This document shows positions 35,600 to 45,227 of a DNA stretch of 64,000 nt, piece after piece. The translations under genes and the position numbers were made by a program. Positions within the stretch are counted from its first letter, which is position 1. The number at the start of each line of letters is the position of its first letter. The notes under the pieces were generated by a model that was given only the letters and a program-made list of their open reading frames with translations, had not been told where the DNA came from and did no database searches. This DNA comes from Nitrospira sp. (GTDB lineage: Bacteria; Nitrospirota; Nitrospiria; Nitrospirales; Nitrospiraceae), in NCBI GenBank assembly GCA_018242765.1, contig JAFEBH010000020.1:62001-126000 (forward strand). Direction: 5' to 3'.

Positions 35600-37011
35600 G
35601 CACACCAAGTACTTATGACATCATTGTCATTGGCGCCGGTCCTGCCGGCCAAAAAGCCGCAGTTCAGGGTGCCAAGGCCGGCAAACGAGTCGCCCTCATT
35701 GAACGAGAACGAGGCATCGGCGGGAGCTGCGTCTATCGAGGAACCATTCCCAGTAAAACGTTGAGAGAAAGCGCCCTCCACCTCGATCGGCTCAAACGGG
35801 CTGGTGAAGCGTTGCAGTTCAACCTGAAACCGGACACTCAAATATCAACACTCCTCAGCCGGCTTGAAGACGTCGTGCAGGCCCATGATTCATTCATGAG
35901 CAAGCAACTCCGCCGAAACGGCATCTCCTTGTTCCATGGACGCGCACGATTCGTCAACGCCCGTACCATTGAGATGCAAACCGTCGACGGGGCACAGCAA
36001 CAATTCACGGCGGGCACAATCGTCGTTGCGACCGGGTCACGCCCGAGAAACCCACAAGAAATTCCGGTCGACCATGAGCATATTCTGGACAGCGACTCGC
36101 TCTTGTCGATGATGTACCTCCCCCAATCCTTGACCGTGGTCGGAGGTGGGGTCATCGGCTGCGAGTATGCCTCGATTTTTGCCCTGCTTGGGGTTGAGGT
36201 CACGCTGATCGACCGTGCCACATACCCGCTGCAATTTATGGACAAAGAACTCGTCGACCAGTTTGTCAAAGGTCTTGAAAGTTATGGCAGCCACTATCTC
36301 GGAGACAGCCACATCGCCGACGTGCGATGGGACGGGATCACCCATGTCGTAACCACGCTCAAGAGTGGGGTCATCATCAGGAGCGAAAAAATGCTGGTCG
36401 CTCTTGGTCGGCAAGCGAATATTGAAGATCTTGATCTGGATGCAGCTGGCATCTCCCTTTCGGACAAGGGATTGATCCCCGTGGATCAGTTTTGCCAGAC
36501 CAATATCGAACAGGTGTACGCTGTTGGAGATATGGTCAGCGGCCCTGCACTCGCCTCCAAGGCCATGGAACAAGGACGACGCGCCGTTCGACATGCTCTC
36601 AATCTCCCCGTTGGTGATGCCGCATCCACCATTCCATTGGGCATCTATACCATCCCTGAAATGTCCAGCATTGGACTGGATGAGAGGGGTGCCAGAGAAC
36701 GGTATAAGGATCCGCTCATTGGCCGAGCGAAGTTTGAAGAAATCGCCCGTGCACAAATCTCCGGTGGTGGGCAAGGGCTCCTCAAGATGATCGCCGATCC
36801 GGCGGGTGAGCGGCTCCTCGGCGTGCAGGTCGTAGGCGATTCTGCGACGGAATTGGTCCACATCGGACAACTGGCATTACAAAGCGGTGTGACGATTGAA
36901 TCTTTCATCGACAACGTCTTTAACTTTCCGACCTACGCCGAAGCCTACCGCATCGCTGCGCTGGATATCCTTGGCCAAGTAGCAAAACGCCAACAGGCCA
37001 AAGCTGCGTAG
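35596..37011 (+). CDS. sthA: Soluble NAD(P)+ transhydrogenase-type flavoprotein (SthA-like)
   Basis: 471 residues of the pyridine nucleotide-disulfide reductase fold. FAD motif: IIVIGAGPAGQKAAVQGA; then GIGGSCVYRGTIPSKTLR. The second redox Cys of the CxxxxC pair is Thr here, as in SthA, which therefore lacks the disulfide of dihydrolipoamide dehydrogenase. The NAD(P) motif is VVGGGVIGCEYASIFALLG and the C-terminal dimer domain is present. It equilibrates NADPH with NADH. The 4-base overlap with the HDOD gene suggests coupled expression. Confidence 0.85.
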   Translation: MSTPSTYDIIVIGAGPAGQKAAVQGAKAGKRVALIERERGIGGSCVYRGTIPSKTLRESALHLDRLKRAGEALQFNLKPDTQISTLLSRLEDVVQAHDSFMSKQLRRNGISLFHGRARFVNARTIEMQTVDGAQQQFTAGTIVVATGSRPRNPQEIPVDHEHILDSDSLLSMMYLPQSLTVVGGGVIGCEYASIFALLGVEVTLIDRATYPLQFMDKELVDQFVKGLESYGSHYLGDSHIADVRWDGITHVVTTLKSGVIIRSEKMLVALGRQANIEDLDLDAAGISLSDKGLIPVDQFCQTNIEQVYAVGDMVSGPALASKAMEQGRRAVRHALNLPVGDAASTIPLGIYTIPEMSSIGLDERGARERYKDPLIGRAKFEEIARAQISGGGQGLLKMIADPAGERLLGVQVVGDSATELVHIGQLALQSGVTIESFIDNVFNFPTYAEAYRIAALDILGQVAKRQQAKAA

Positions 37012-37112
37012 TAGCGGACCCAACCATTCACACCCCCTAAATCACATCAAGAGATCGACTCCATTGGCCGATATCGCCTTGCAGGCTCCTATCCACGGAG
37101 GAAGGCACGAAG

Positions 37113-37778
37113 TTGTTCACTTCGAGGTTTGTCCTAACTATGTCCACGACGTTAGTCTCATGGCTACTCACAGCCGTGGGGAGCGTCCCCCTGGAAGGGT
37201 CGGTGGTCCATGCTGCAGAGACCACCCTGCCGAATGACACTACTGTCCAGGACCTCACCGAGTTGAGGCTGGAGGAATTAATGACGATGGAGGTGACCTC
37301 CGTCTCGAAGAAAGCGCAACCTCTGTCGCAAGCCGCCGCCGTATTCGTCGTCACCCAGGAGGACATCCGCTGATCCGGGGCCAACAGCATTCACGAGGTA
37401 CTCCGAATGGTGCCAGGCCTGCATGTGGCCCGCATCGACTCCAACAAATGGGCAATCACCTCACGTGGATTCAACGACCGCTTTGCCGATGATTTGTTGG
37501 TCCTGATGGATGGCCGAATGGTGTACTCCCCACTGGTAGCCGGTACGTTCTGGGAAGTCCAAGACACACCACATGGCGGCAAGATCGGTCAGGACTTCAA
37601 TTTTCGTGTCTACGGAAAAGCCTTTGAGCGAGATAAGAGCTTCGGCTCTGAAGGGGCCCAGGACGACTGGCGTATGGGGCGCACTGGGTTTCGTGTCGGT
37701 TGGGATCTCGCGGCGAATGACTCCGTGACGGTCCAAGGAGATTACTATCAGGCGAACTCATCGCACTTTTTTACCTGA
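37113..37778 (+). pseudogene. TonB-dependent receptor remnant with in-frame stop and plug deletion
   Basis: A signal peptide and the TonB-region pattern LRLEELMTMEVTSVSKKAQP lead into VFVVTQEDIR, then TGA at 37371-37373, then in the same frame SGANSIHEVLRMVPGLHVAR, RGFNDRFADDLLVLMDGRMV and GTFWEVQDT. In relatives the stop position is Arg, so a single CGA-to-TGA change is likely. After VQDT the plug's conserved RGPGA...NGVINI block is missing and a later barrel strand (GGKIGQDFNFRVYGKAFERD) follows directly. The barrel then ends after about 65 residues. The gene cannot give a working receptor. Confidence 0.8.
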
Positions 37779-37838
37779 CTCCGGAAACCGGCTCGAAAGT
37801 CCCTCCTTTGAGATTGCTTACTGCGGCAACGGTACGCC

Positions 37839-38696
37839 TTGCCGGAAACGGCACCCCTCACGAAACAGCCGGAACCGCAACCAGCCGTACTCAGAGCTCA
37901 CGTCCTTCTCGCTGAAGACAATCCTGTCAATCGAGAAGTCGCATTGGGGATGCTGGAACTCCTAGGTTGCCGCGTCGACATGGCCGAGAATGGCCACCAA
38001 GTTGTTGAGGCTGTCTCGAAACACCACTAGAATCTGGTGTTGATGGATTGTCAGATGCCGGTGATGGACGGATTTGCCGCCACCGCAGCCATTCGCCAAC
38101 ACGAAGCCGCGAGCGGCAGCGGCCAGCATGTTCCCATCATTGCCTTAACGGCAAACGCGATGGAAGGCGATCGGGAGAAGTGTCTGGATGCTGGAATGGA
38201 CGACTATCTCTCGAAACCGTTTTCGCAGGACAGCTTGCAGGCCACCATACGTCGGTGGGGCAACACGAAGCCGACGGATTCTCTGCCCAGTTCTCAGACA
38301 CTCGATGAACAGATCGCCCCAACAACTCCCTTAGGAATTCCCATCATCGATGACGCCGTCTGGGAGAATCTGCTGGCCATGGAACGAGCAGGCCGCTCGC
38401 ACCCCCTGCACAAGATTCTCTCACTCTATCTCTCAGATTCCAGGCGACTCATTGAAGTGATTCGTGATGCGATCCAGGCAGGAAATGGAGCCGCGCTCAC
38501 AGATGGGGCGCACCAATTGAAATCAACAAGTGCACAAGTCGGGGCTCTCGCCACCAGCTTTCAAGCAGGAGAAATCGAGCGACTCGCGCGACAACAGCAA
38601 CTGGATTCCGCCGCCCATCTGCTGAATCCGCTCATAGAAAGCGTCGAGCTGGCCTGCAAGATATTTGAAGCTAAGATCCGGGGGCGAGCGGCGTGA
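37839..38696 (+). pseudogene. C-terminal REC-HPt remnant of a hybrid histidine kinase, broken by a stop
   Basis: In one frame: VLLAEDNPVNREVALGMLEL, SKHH, then TAG at 38028-38030, then [20 protein letters not shown]. The receiver's phospho-acceptor Asp is in LMDCQMP right after the stop, where relatives have Tyr or a similar residue. The receiver continues to [10 protein letters not shown] and is followed by an HPt domain with the His in [13 protein letters not shown]. No kinase core precedes it; instead the receptor remnant does. Two separate single stops in adjacent remnants point to recent decay. A truncated protein from an internal start remains possible. Confidence 0.75.
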
Positions 38697-38715
38697 CTTC
38701 TTCGCCGCGGTGGAG

Positions 38716-39066
38716 TTATGCGGCCTCACCATCGTCTTTCGCCTTCTGGTAGGGTTCTTTCTCCAATTCCGTCGTCATCGCGCGAAGCCTGGCCCATTCC
38801 TCTGCTCCAAGATTCACAAATTCACATCCAAAACTACCGTCCCGATACCACCTGACAATCGCGTGAGAGATCACGATGGGAGACTCGTGATCAGACACGT
38901 AGACCCTCAGCTGAAAAACCGTGCCCGGATTCACTTCAACCAAACTTCGGATGCGGCACCCCCGAATGGACAGTTCATTCAATGTCCCATCGCCGGACAG
39001 ACTGTTCGTCGAGATGAATGAACTCCGAAATCCAACAGGGAATCTACGATCTCTCCGTTGCTCCAT
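38716..39066 (-). CDS. PilZ-domain cyclic-di-GMP effector candidate
   Basis: 116 residues from ATG at 39064-39066 with GAGAGG just upstream. The PilZ signature is present: an Arg-rich RRDRRF near the start and NELSIRGC (N-x-S-x-x-G) about 30 residues later, followed by a beta-barrel pattern (VFQLRVYVSD, GCEFVNLG). PilZ domains bind cyclic-di-GMP. The next gene on the same strand is a GGDEF-EAL protein, so a local signalling link is plausible. Confidence 0.8.
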   Translation of the reverse strand: MEQRRDRRFPVGFRSSFISTNSLSGDGTLNELSIRGCRIRSLVEVNPGTVFQLRVYVSDHESPIVISHAIVRWYRDGSFGCEFVNLGAEEWARLRAMTTELEKEPYQKAKDDGEAA

Positions 39067-39145
39067 GGGCCTCTCTCCTCTTCCAGAACCGACGTCCATT
39101 GTGTCTTCCCTCTCTGACGGGGTTCTGGTGCAGCGTCAGAGGTAT

Positions 39146-41350
39146 CTAGGCTGCACGTCTCCCTCGCGTAGAGGCATCAGCCCGAGGGAGCAGTTGCACA
39201 AATTCTTCTGCCGGCATCGGACGCCCAAAGTAATGTCCTTGCGCTTGATCACAGCCCTGTTCACGAAATATCTGCAACTGCGCTTCGGTTTCAATGCCTT
39301 CAACCAACACTGTCAGGTTCATGCTATGCGCAAGGGAGACAATCGCGCGGGAGATCGACACATTGGCGACATTCTGAGGCACATCGCAGGCGAATGATTG
39401 ATCGATTTTGAGCATGTTCAAGGGAAACCGTTGTAGATGGCTCAAGGAGGAATACCCGGTTCCAAAATCGTCGATCGACAGTCTAACGCCCATCGCCCTC
39501 AACTGCTGCAACATCTCAATGGACGTTTCGACGTGGCGCATCGCAATCGACTCGGTCAGCTCTAACTCCAGAAATTCAGCATCAAACTGGGTCTCTTCCA
39601 AGGCTCGGGAAACGGCGGCCGTCAACGAGGACCCATGAAAGAAGGAATTTGAGATGTTGACCGACACCCGAATGGGGGCATAACCGGCATCCTGCCAAGC
39701 CTTGCCTTGCCGGCACGCCATACCCAACACGGCTTCATCCAACTTTCGAATCATGCCCGTCTCGTTGGCAACAGAAAGAAACACGGCCGGCATCAATAAG
39801 CCACGCAAGGGATGCTGCCATCGGACCAATGCCTCCGCACCGACGATCGTACCGGTCTGCATGTCCACTTGGGGCTGGTAATGCACGACAAGCTCGCGAT
39901 GATCCAGCGCCTTTCGCAACTCATTTTCCATCTCAAGCCGTTCTGCAGCCATTGAATTCATGGTCGCCGAGTAAAACTGTGCGTTGTTCCGACCTCGCTC
40001 TTTCGCTTGATACATTGCGACATCGGAACTCTTCAGGAGTTGATCCACTGAGTCCCCATCGGTCGGAAAGATCGCAATCCCCACACTGGTGGTCACCGCA
40101 ATTTCATGACCGTCGATCAAGAATGATCGTGCCAGCGATTCCAGAATACGCCTGGCAACCAGGCCAGCATCCTGAACCTGCCGGATGTTCGTCAACAAGA
40201 CTGTAAATTCGTCTCCCCCCAGGCGAGCCAATTCATGGCCCTCGCCCTTCTCCACCGGCCGACTGACGGAATCGCTGTGCCTGATCGATTCCGCCAAGCG
40301 ATCTGCAACCTGTTTCAATAAGAGATCGCCGATGTTATGACCTAATGTGTCGTTGATGACTTTGAACCGGTCCAGGTCAAGAAACAACACGGCAAGCGTG
40401 GATTGGTAGCGACGTGCATGGGCGAGAGCCTGCGTGACACGATCTTTGAATAAGACGCGATTCGGCAACCCGGTCAGACTATCGTAATAGGCCAACCGAT
40501 GGATTTCCCGCTCTGAGCGTTTCCGTTCACTGATGTCTTTGGCCGTCCCCACGATCGCCACGGTTTTCAGCAGATCATCAAAGACCGCCTCAGCCTGTAG
40601 ATTCACCGTAAACTCACCCCCATGTGGAAACACAATGCGGTGATCGATGTCGCAAGGTTTCCGCTCCGCAAGGATCAATTGCAGAGCTCGGTCAACCAGA
40701 TCACGATCATCCACATGGACTATGTCAAGAAACGCCTCTTTCGTCCCTCGAAAATCTTCCGATCGAATTCCCACCAGCCGACAAAGTTCCGAGGACACGA
40801 GAAATTTCCCGGTGGAGGGATGCCATTCCCAGTTACCGATCTTGGCAATCCGTTGTGCCAATCCCAGGCGTGCCTCGCTACGGAGCAATGCATTAAGCAT
40901 GAGGCTCCCTCGCAGCATATACCGAACTCGATGGCTGAGGATCGTCGCGTTCGTCGGTTTGGCGATGAAATCCGTGGCGCCGTACGCATAGGCACGGCCG
41001 ATCGAGTCTTCATCATCCAAACCGGTCATGACCAGGATCGGCACACGTTTCCCCTCTACCGATTCCCGCAGCTTCATACAGGCGGCAAATCCATCCATGA
41101 CGGGCATGACCACATCCATGATGATCAGATCGGGACGCCGCGCGGAAAACTGCTCTAAGGCATGCGCCCCATTTGATGCTTCGCATACCTCGAACCCGGC
41201 CTGCTCCAAAGCCTCGCGCACAAATATTCTGATCAGCTCGTCATCATCCACGACGAGGACGACGGCCGCTCCTGCTTCATCTACTCCTGGCATCTCCCGC
41301 TCGGTCTCACTCCGAAGACTTCTCGTTGGTCGTCCCTCTGGACGACTCAT
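39146..41350 (-). CDS. REC-PAS-GGDEF-EAL cyclic-di-GMP turnover response regulator
   Basis: 734 residues in order: receiver (about 31-145, phospho-acceptor D79 in IIMDVVMP), PAS sensor (about 165-285), GGDEF domain with an intact RLGGDEF near 375, and EAL domain with EALVRW, ELTES, DDFGTGYSS and EGIETEAQ, all catalytic-type motifs. It could make or degrade cyclic-di-GMP depending on regulation. The sensor kinase partner is not adjacent. Together with the PilZ gene upstream on the same strand it suggests a surface or motility signalling locus. Confidence 0.92.
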   Translation of the reverse strand: MSRPEGRPTRSLRSETEREMPGVDEAGAAVVLVVDDDELIRIFVREALEQAGFEVCEASNGAHALEQFSARRPDLIIMDVVMPVMDGFAACMKLRESVEGKRVPILVMTGLDDEDSIGRAYAYGATDFIAKPTNATILSHRVRYMLRGSLMLNALLRSEARLGLAQRIAKIGNWEWHPSTGKFLVSSELCRLVGIRSEDFRGTKEAFLDIVHVDDRDLVDRALQLILAERKPCDIDHRIVFPHGGEFTVNLQAEAVFDDLLKTVAIVGTAKDISERKRSEREIHRLAYYDSLTGLPNRVLFKDRVTQALAHARRYQSTLAVLFLDLDRFKVINDTLGHNIGDLLLKQVADRLAESIRHSDSVSRPVEKGEGHELARLGGDEFTVLLTNIRQVQDAGLVARRILESLARSFLIDGHEIAVTTSVGIAIFPTDGDSVDQLLKSSDVAMYQAKERGRNNAQFYSATMNSMAAERLEMENELRKALDHRELVVHYQPQVDMQTGTIVGAEALVRWQHPLRGLLMPAVFLSVANETGMIRKLDEAVLGMACRQGKAWQDAGYAPIRVSVNISNSFFHGSSLTAAVSRALEETQFDAEFLELELTESIAMRHVETSIEMLQQLRAMGVRLSIDDFGTGYSSLSHLQRFPLNMLKIDQSFACDVPQNVANVSISRAIVSLAHSMNLTVLVEGIETEAQLQIFREQGCDQAQGHYFGRPMPAEEFVQLLPRADASTRGRRAA

Positions 41351-41917
41351 GCCGCTACCTTCTCCAAGAGTCCCCGGGGCGTTCGGCTGAGGGACTGATG
41401 TGCTGTTTCAACCTGATTGGTTACTTCCATACACAAGAAACGCGGTCCACGCCTCGTGCGACGACCGAAGAAGGTCGAGAGTTGGGGCGATGGGTCTACA
41501 TTGCCCATGCAGCAATTCCAGCGGAGAATGTGAGTCGCTTCAACCTATGCACTTGGGCGCACAAGGAATGGATATTCCTCTTAGAGATTCTATCTCAATC
41601 AGCCCTCCGCCACACGTTCGACCATTCGGTTCTCTGCCCTGACACCTGACGATACCAGCAATTTTTGACGCGTAAAGAATTTGCCGAAAATTAGCTTCGC
41701 ATCGTTGTGCAAACCAGCTGGGAGATTTCGTATGCTCAGGAAGAGCGCTGATTCTTTGGCGAGGCACTGCCCAGCACAACACCCACTATGTGGGAATAGC
41801 TTTGCACGCATGCTGAAAGACACAAGCGGGATTCGAACGAACGCACGGAGGCCTGCTCACGACACAGCTCAGCGGGCGGCGCGCTCAGCCTGTATCTCTT
41901 TTCGTGGCACAAGAGGA
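41351..41917. other. 567-base gap with no supported gene
   Basis: The stretch between the GGDEF-EAL start and the rtcB stop contains only short reading frames without convincing ribosome sites, domains or codon structure. I see no terminator, RNA gene or repeat. It may carry the promoter of the regulator gene at its left end. Confidence 0.4.
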
Positions 41918-43369
41918 CTATCCTTTGATGTTCCCGATCGGACGGAGTTCCGCCACTTTTTTGGTAATACCGGCACGATCGACGGTCTCGACGACGTCAG
42001 AAATATTCTTGTACGCAAACCCGGCTTCTTCCGCCAAGCCCGACATTGAGACGGCTTTGACAAGAATCCCCCGCCGTTTCATCTCTTGCTGCAGCTGCTC
42101 GCCACGGATCGATTTTTTGGCCTGGGCCCGTGACATCGTCCGCCCAGACCCATGCATCGTGGAACCGAATGTCTCATCGACAGCCCGGTCCGTGCCGACC
42201 AGGAGATAAGAGCCGGTCTCCATTGACCCACCACAGATCACCGGCTGACCGGTCTTCTGAAAATCCCATGGCAAATCCGGACTGCCCGGGCCGAACGCCC
42301 TGGTTGATCCCTTGCGATGGACCAGCAAATCTCCTTCGGGATAGCGCTCGACCTTGGCGATATTGTGCGCCACATCATAGATCAACTCCATGCCCAACTC
42401 TTCAGCCGACGTCCCAAACACGGCGGCAAACGCTTCGCGAATCTGATGGGTGATGACCTGTCGATTGGCAAAGGCCGTGTTGGCGGCACAGTTCATGGCC
42501 GAGAAATAGTCCTGCCCTTCCGGCGAACGGAACGGAGCACAGGCCAACTGCTGGTCTTTGACGGAAATCCCATATCGCCGCATCGCCTTCTCAAAGACTT
42601 TGAGATAATCGCTGGCAACCTGGTGGCCAAACCCGCGGGACCCACAGTGGACCATCACCACAACCTGATCTTGGCCGGTGATGCCCAACGCAGTCGCCGT
42701 CTCAGAATCGAACACGCGATCACTCGAGACAACCTGAACTTCCAAATAGTGATTTCCGGATCCCAGTGTCCCTAACTGGTTGATCCCTCGCCCCACCGCA
42801 TGGTCGCTGACCTTCGAGGAATCGGCACCTGCGATACAACCTCCTTCCTCAATGTGCGCGAGATCCCGATGCCAGCCATAGCCTTCCTCAATGCACCAGC
42901 GAGCGCCTCGTGTCATCACTCCTTCGAACGCACCTCGACTCAACCGAACAAATCCTGCCGCCCCAACTCCGGCCGGCACACGGCGGAATAATTCCGTCAT
43001 CAGCCGTTCCAGTTTCGGCTGCACATCGTCCAGGGTCAGATCCGTACGAATGAGGCGCATCCCGCAATTGACGTCATACCCCACCCCTCCAGGAGAAATA
43101 ATTCCAGACCTGGTATCAAACGCGGCCACGCCCCCGATGGGAAACCCATAACCCCAATGCCCGTCCGGCATGCAGAGCGCGTAGCGCGCAATGCCAGGCA
43201 GACAGGCCACATTCGTCACTTGATCGAAGACGCCACGGTCCATCGCCTGTAAAATACCCGGCGTGGCATAGATCCGTGCCGGGACCAGCATACCGGCTTT
43301 CTCAGTGACGGGGATCTCCCACACTTCATCGGTCACCCGATCAACTCGCATATCGGTATTCAACTTCAT
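41918..43369 (-). CDS. rtcB: RNA-splicing ligase RtcB
   Basis: 483 residues. RtcB joins 2',3'-cyclic phosphate and 5'-OH RNA ends using GTP and Mn. Landmarks are the metal-binding PGGVGYDVNCGMRL, GTLGSGNHYLEV and VMVHCGSRGFGHQV, and the guanylylated His in FGSTMHGSGRTMSR (H406). Length matches the archaeal/bacterial RtcB1 group. It overlaps the archease gene by 4 bases, the usual activating partner. Confidence 0.95.
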   Translation of the reverse strand: MKLNTDMRVDRVTDEVWEIPVTEKAGMLVPARIYATPGILQAMDRGVFDQVTNVACLPGIARYALCMPDGHWGYGFPIGGVAAFDTRSGIISPGGVGYDVNCGMRLIRTDLTLDDVQPKLERLMTELFRRVPAGVGAAGFVRLSRGAFEGVMTRGARWCIEEGYGWHRDLAHIEEGGCIAGADSSKVSDHAVGRGINQLGTLGSGNHYLEVQVVSSDRVFDSETATALGITGQDQVVVMVHCGSRGFGHQVASDYLKVFEKAMRRYGISVKDQQLACAPFRSPEGQDYFSAMNCAANTAFANRQVITHQIREAFAAVFGTSAEELGMELIYDVAHNIAKVERYPEGDLLVHRKGSTRAFGPGSPDLPWDFQKTGQPVICGGSMETGSYLLVGTDRAVDETFGSTMHGSGRTMSRAQAKKSIRGEQLQQEMKRRGILVKAVSMSGLAEEAGFAYKNISDVVETVDRAGITKKVAELRPIGNIKG

Positions 43370-43800
43370 ACGTCGACTACCACCCGGGCATACCAGCGTG
43401 CTCCCTGCTGCTTCACTTCATAGAGATGCTTCGTGACACCCTTCACATCATTGTGGAGTGTCTGTGTTGTCTGGTCCACAGGAGCGCCACGCAGGACAGC
43501 CGTAAGGATCCATGTGGGACCTTCTTGAATGACGGACAAGTCCGCGTCATGGAACACCACCCCCGCTGCGTCTTTCCAATACACCAGATCCGACAACCAT
43601 TCAAAGAGGAGATCCGCGACATCTTCGCACACGTGTTCAATTTTGCGTTCCCATGTCACTGCCACTGATAAAGGATCGGCCAGTGTTTCAAGTAACGCGT
43701 CGGTCGCGGCACGAAACAGCTCCTCAACGGAGTCACCCTCCGCCTCAAACGCAAGGTCCGCCACCGCAATATCGTCGAGGAATCGAAACGAATGCGCCAT
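43366..43800 (-). CDS. Archease, RtcB cofactor
   Basis: 144 residues from ATG at 43798-43800. The archease start is clear (FRFLDDIAVADLAFEAEGDS), with the metal-site region near the C-terminus (HNDVKGVTKHLYEV). Archease speeds up RtcB guanylylation. It lies directly upstream of rtcB and overlaps it by 4 bases, so the two are co-translated. Confidence 0.9.
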   Translation of the reverse strand: MAHSFRFLDDIAVADLAFEAEGDSVEELFRAATDALLETLADPLSVAVTWERKIEHVCEDVADLLFEWLSDLVYWKDAAGVVFHDADLSVIQEGPTWILTAVLRGAPVDQTTQTLHNDVKGVTKHLYEVKQQGARWYARVVVDV

Positions 43801-43831
43801 CAAAGGAAGCAGAATCTCAGAAGAGCGGATG

Positions 43832-44980
43832 TCAGTCGAGCACGAATTGCTTCGGGAAGTTCGTCAGATTACGGCAGCCATCTTTCGTCACGAGCACCAT
43901 GTCTTCGATGCGAACCGCGCCCAATCCAGGATAGTACAGGCCCGGTTCGACCGTGACTACGTGCCCTTCCTGAAGGAGTGACCCCGTTCGGCTGATGCGA
44001 GGTGCTTCGTGAATATCCAGCCCCACACCATGCCCTGTCCCATGAAAATACCCCTGCATGCGTCCGTTCACCAGGCCTGTCTTGTACCCGGCCTTCTCGA
44101 ACCGTGAACAGATACCTTGATGGATCTTCATGCCGTCGGCGCCGTCCTTGATTTTCGTGACGGCTTCTTCCTGCGCATCTTTCACCGTGCTATACAGCCG
44201 CTTGAGCTCAGCGCTCGCCGTCCCACGTATCACCGTGCGCGACATGTCGGCAAAATAGCGACTCGTGGCGGAGCGGGGAAACACATCGAAAATAATGCTG
44301 CGATGAGCAGGCAACGGTCCGCTCCCTTCATTGTGGGGATCACAGGCCTGTTCTCCACCCGCCACGATCGTATGCTGGGCGATACAGTCCCGTTCCATGA
44401 GCTTCACGTTGATGAACTTCTTCATCCGTTCCGAGGTCACCGGAAGACCATCCAACCACAGCTGCGCACCCTTGATCTCAGTCCGGCATAACATCGCGTG
44501 GGCCGCGTTCACGGCTTCCTCTGTGGCTCGTTGTGCCTCTTCGATATGACGCACTTCTTCCGGCGTCTTCACCACACGCTGCTCATAGAACGGATCCGAC
44601 TTCGGTTTGAGGCTGTAGCCTCGCTCCTGTAATCGGGCTGCATGGATGACCGAAAAATTCGCGGGCACCGACAGGCGTCGGATCTTCGACTCTTTCAAGA
44701 CCACATGGACGATATCCACGGCGGTCGGGGCTTTGATGCCTTGCTTCTTCGCCTTCTGCTCGATCTCAGAATACGACAGTACTCGATCCACCGATGCCTC
44801 AGATCTGGCACGATCCATTTCCAGATCGCTCATGACCATTACCCGTTCACCTCGGATTTCGAGATAGATGAAGGGATCGGGAGCCATGAATCGCGTGGCA
44901 TAGTACAAATTCGAATCCTGTTCACTGGCAGCAATGAACAGAGTAGCCACTTCAGGTTGAGAGATCGTACTGCGTTTCAT
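43832..44980 (-). CDS. M24-family metallopeptidase (Xaa-Pro aminopeptidase-like)
   Basis: 382 residues: a creatinase-like N-terminal domain, then a pita-bread domain with metal ligands in order: Asp in IIFDVFPR, Asp in YFADMSRT, His in GTGHGVGLDIHE, Glu in TVEPGLYYPG and Glu in VRIEDMVLV. It removes N-terminal residues, often before Pro, or acts as a dipeptidase. It ends 32 bases upstream of the archease start on the same strand and may be in that operon. Confidence 0.88.
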   Translation of the reverse strand: MKRSTISQPEVATLFIAASEQDSNLYYATRFMAPDPFIYLEIRGERVMVMSDLEMDRARSEASVDRVLSYSEIEQKAKKQGIKAPTAVDIVHVVLKESKIRRLSVPANFSVIHAARLQERGYSLKPKSDPFYEQRVVKTPEEVRHIEEAQRATEEAVNAAHAMLCRTEIKGAQLWLDGLPVTSERMKKFINVKLMERDCIAQHTIVAGGEQACDPHNEGSGPLPAHRSIIFDVFPRSATSRYFADMSRTVIRGTASAELKRLYSTVKDAQEEAVTKIKDGADGMKIHQGICSRFEKAGYKTGLVNGRMQGYFHGTGHGVGLDIHEAPRISRTGSLLQEGHVVTVEPGLYYPGLGAVRIEDMVLVTKDGCRNLTNFPKQFVLD

Positions 44981-45041
44981 GGATAACTAGCGGAGCAGTG
45001 GCACCGAGTAGACCACCTGAGACGATCGGAGTACAGTTTTC

Positions 45042-45163
45042 AGGATGTTCAAAATGGTCGTCCAGCAAGGCCGCAAGGAATTTGAATGACGGGGCGTACT
45101 TGATTGGTACGTCGAGGAGTTCAAATGACTGAGAACGCAGCTGGCGAGCATTTTCAACATCCT
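45042..45163 (+). repeat. Interspersed palindromic repeat, copy B (122 bp)
   Basis: Starts AGGATGTTCAAAATGGTCGT then CCAGCAAGGCCGC, and ends CTGGCGAGCATTTTCAACAT then CCT, matching both ends of copy A. The middle differs but keeps a GTAC...GTAC core (GGCGTACTTGATTGGTACGT), so the palindrome is preserved while sequence changes. It lies between the M24 peptidase start and the AsmA gene end. Confidence 0.75.
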
Positions 45164-45227
45164 GAGCGGATGCTAGCATGGGAGCCGGGGTCGGTCAAGA
45201 ATTCGGTCGGACGAACGCTGCGATCGA

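Noticed and set aside
37371..37373. TGA inside the receptor gene as a selenocysteine codon
   Set aside because: Relatives have Arg at this site, no SECIS-like hairpin follows, and the gene also lacks its plug core, so a nonsense mutation is simpler.
41351..41917. Small genes in the gap upstream of the GGDEF-EAL regulator
   Set aside because: Reading frames are short, overlap in several phases, have no ribosome sites and no recognisable domains.
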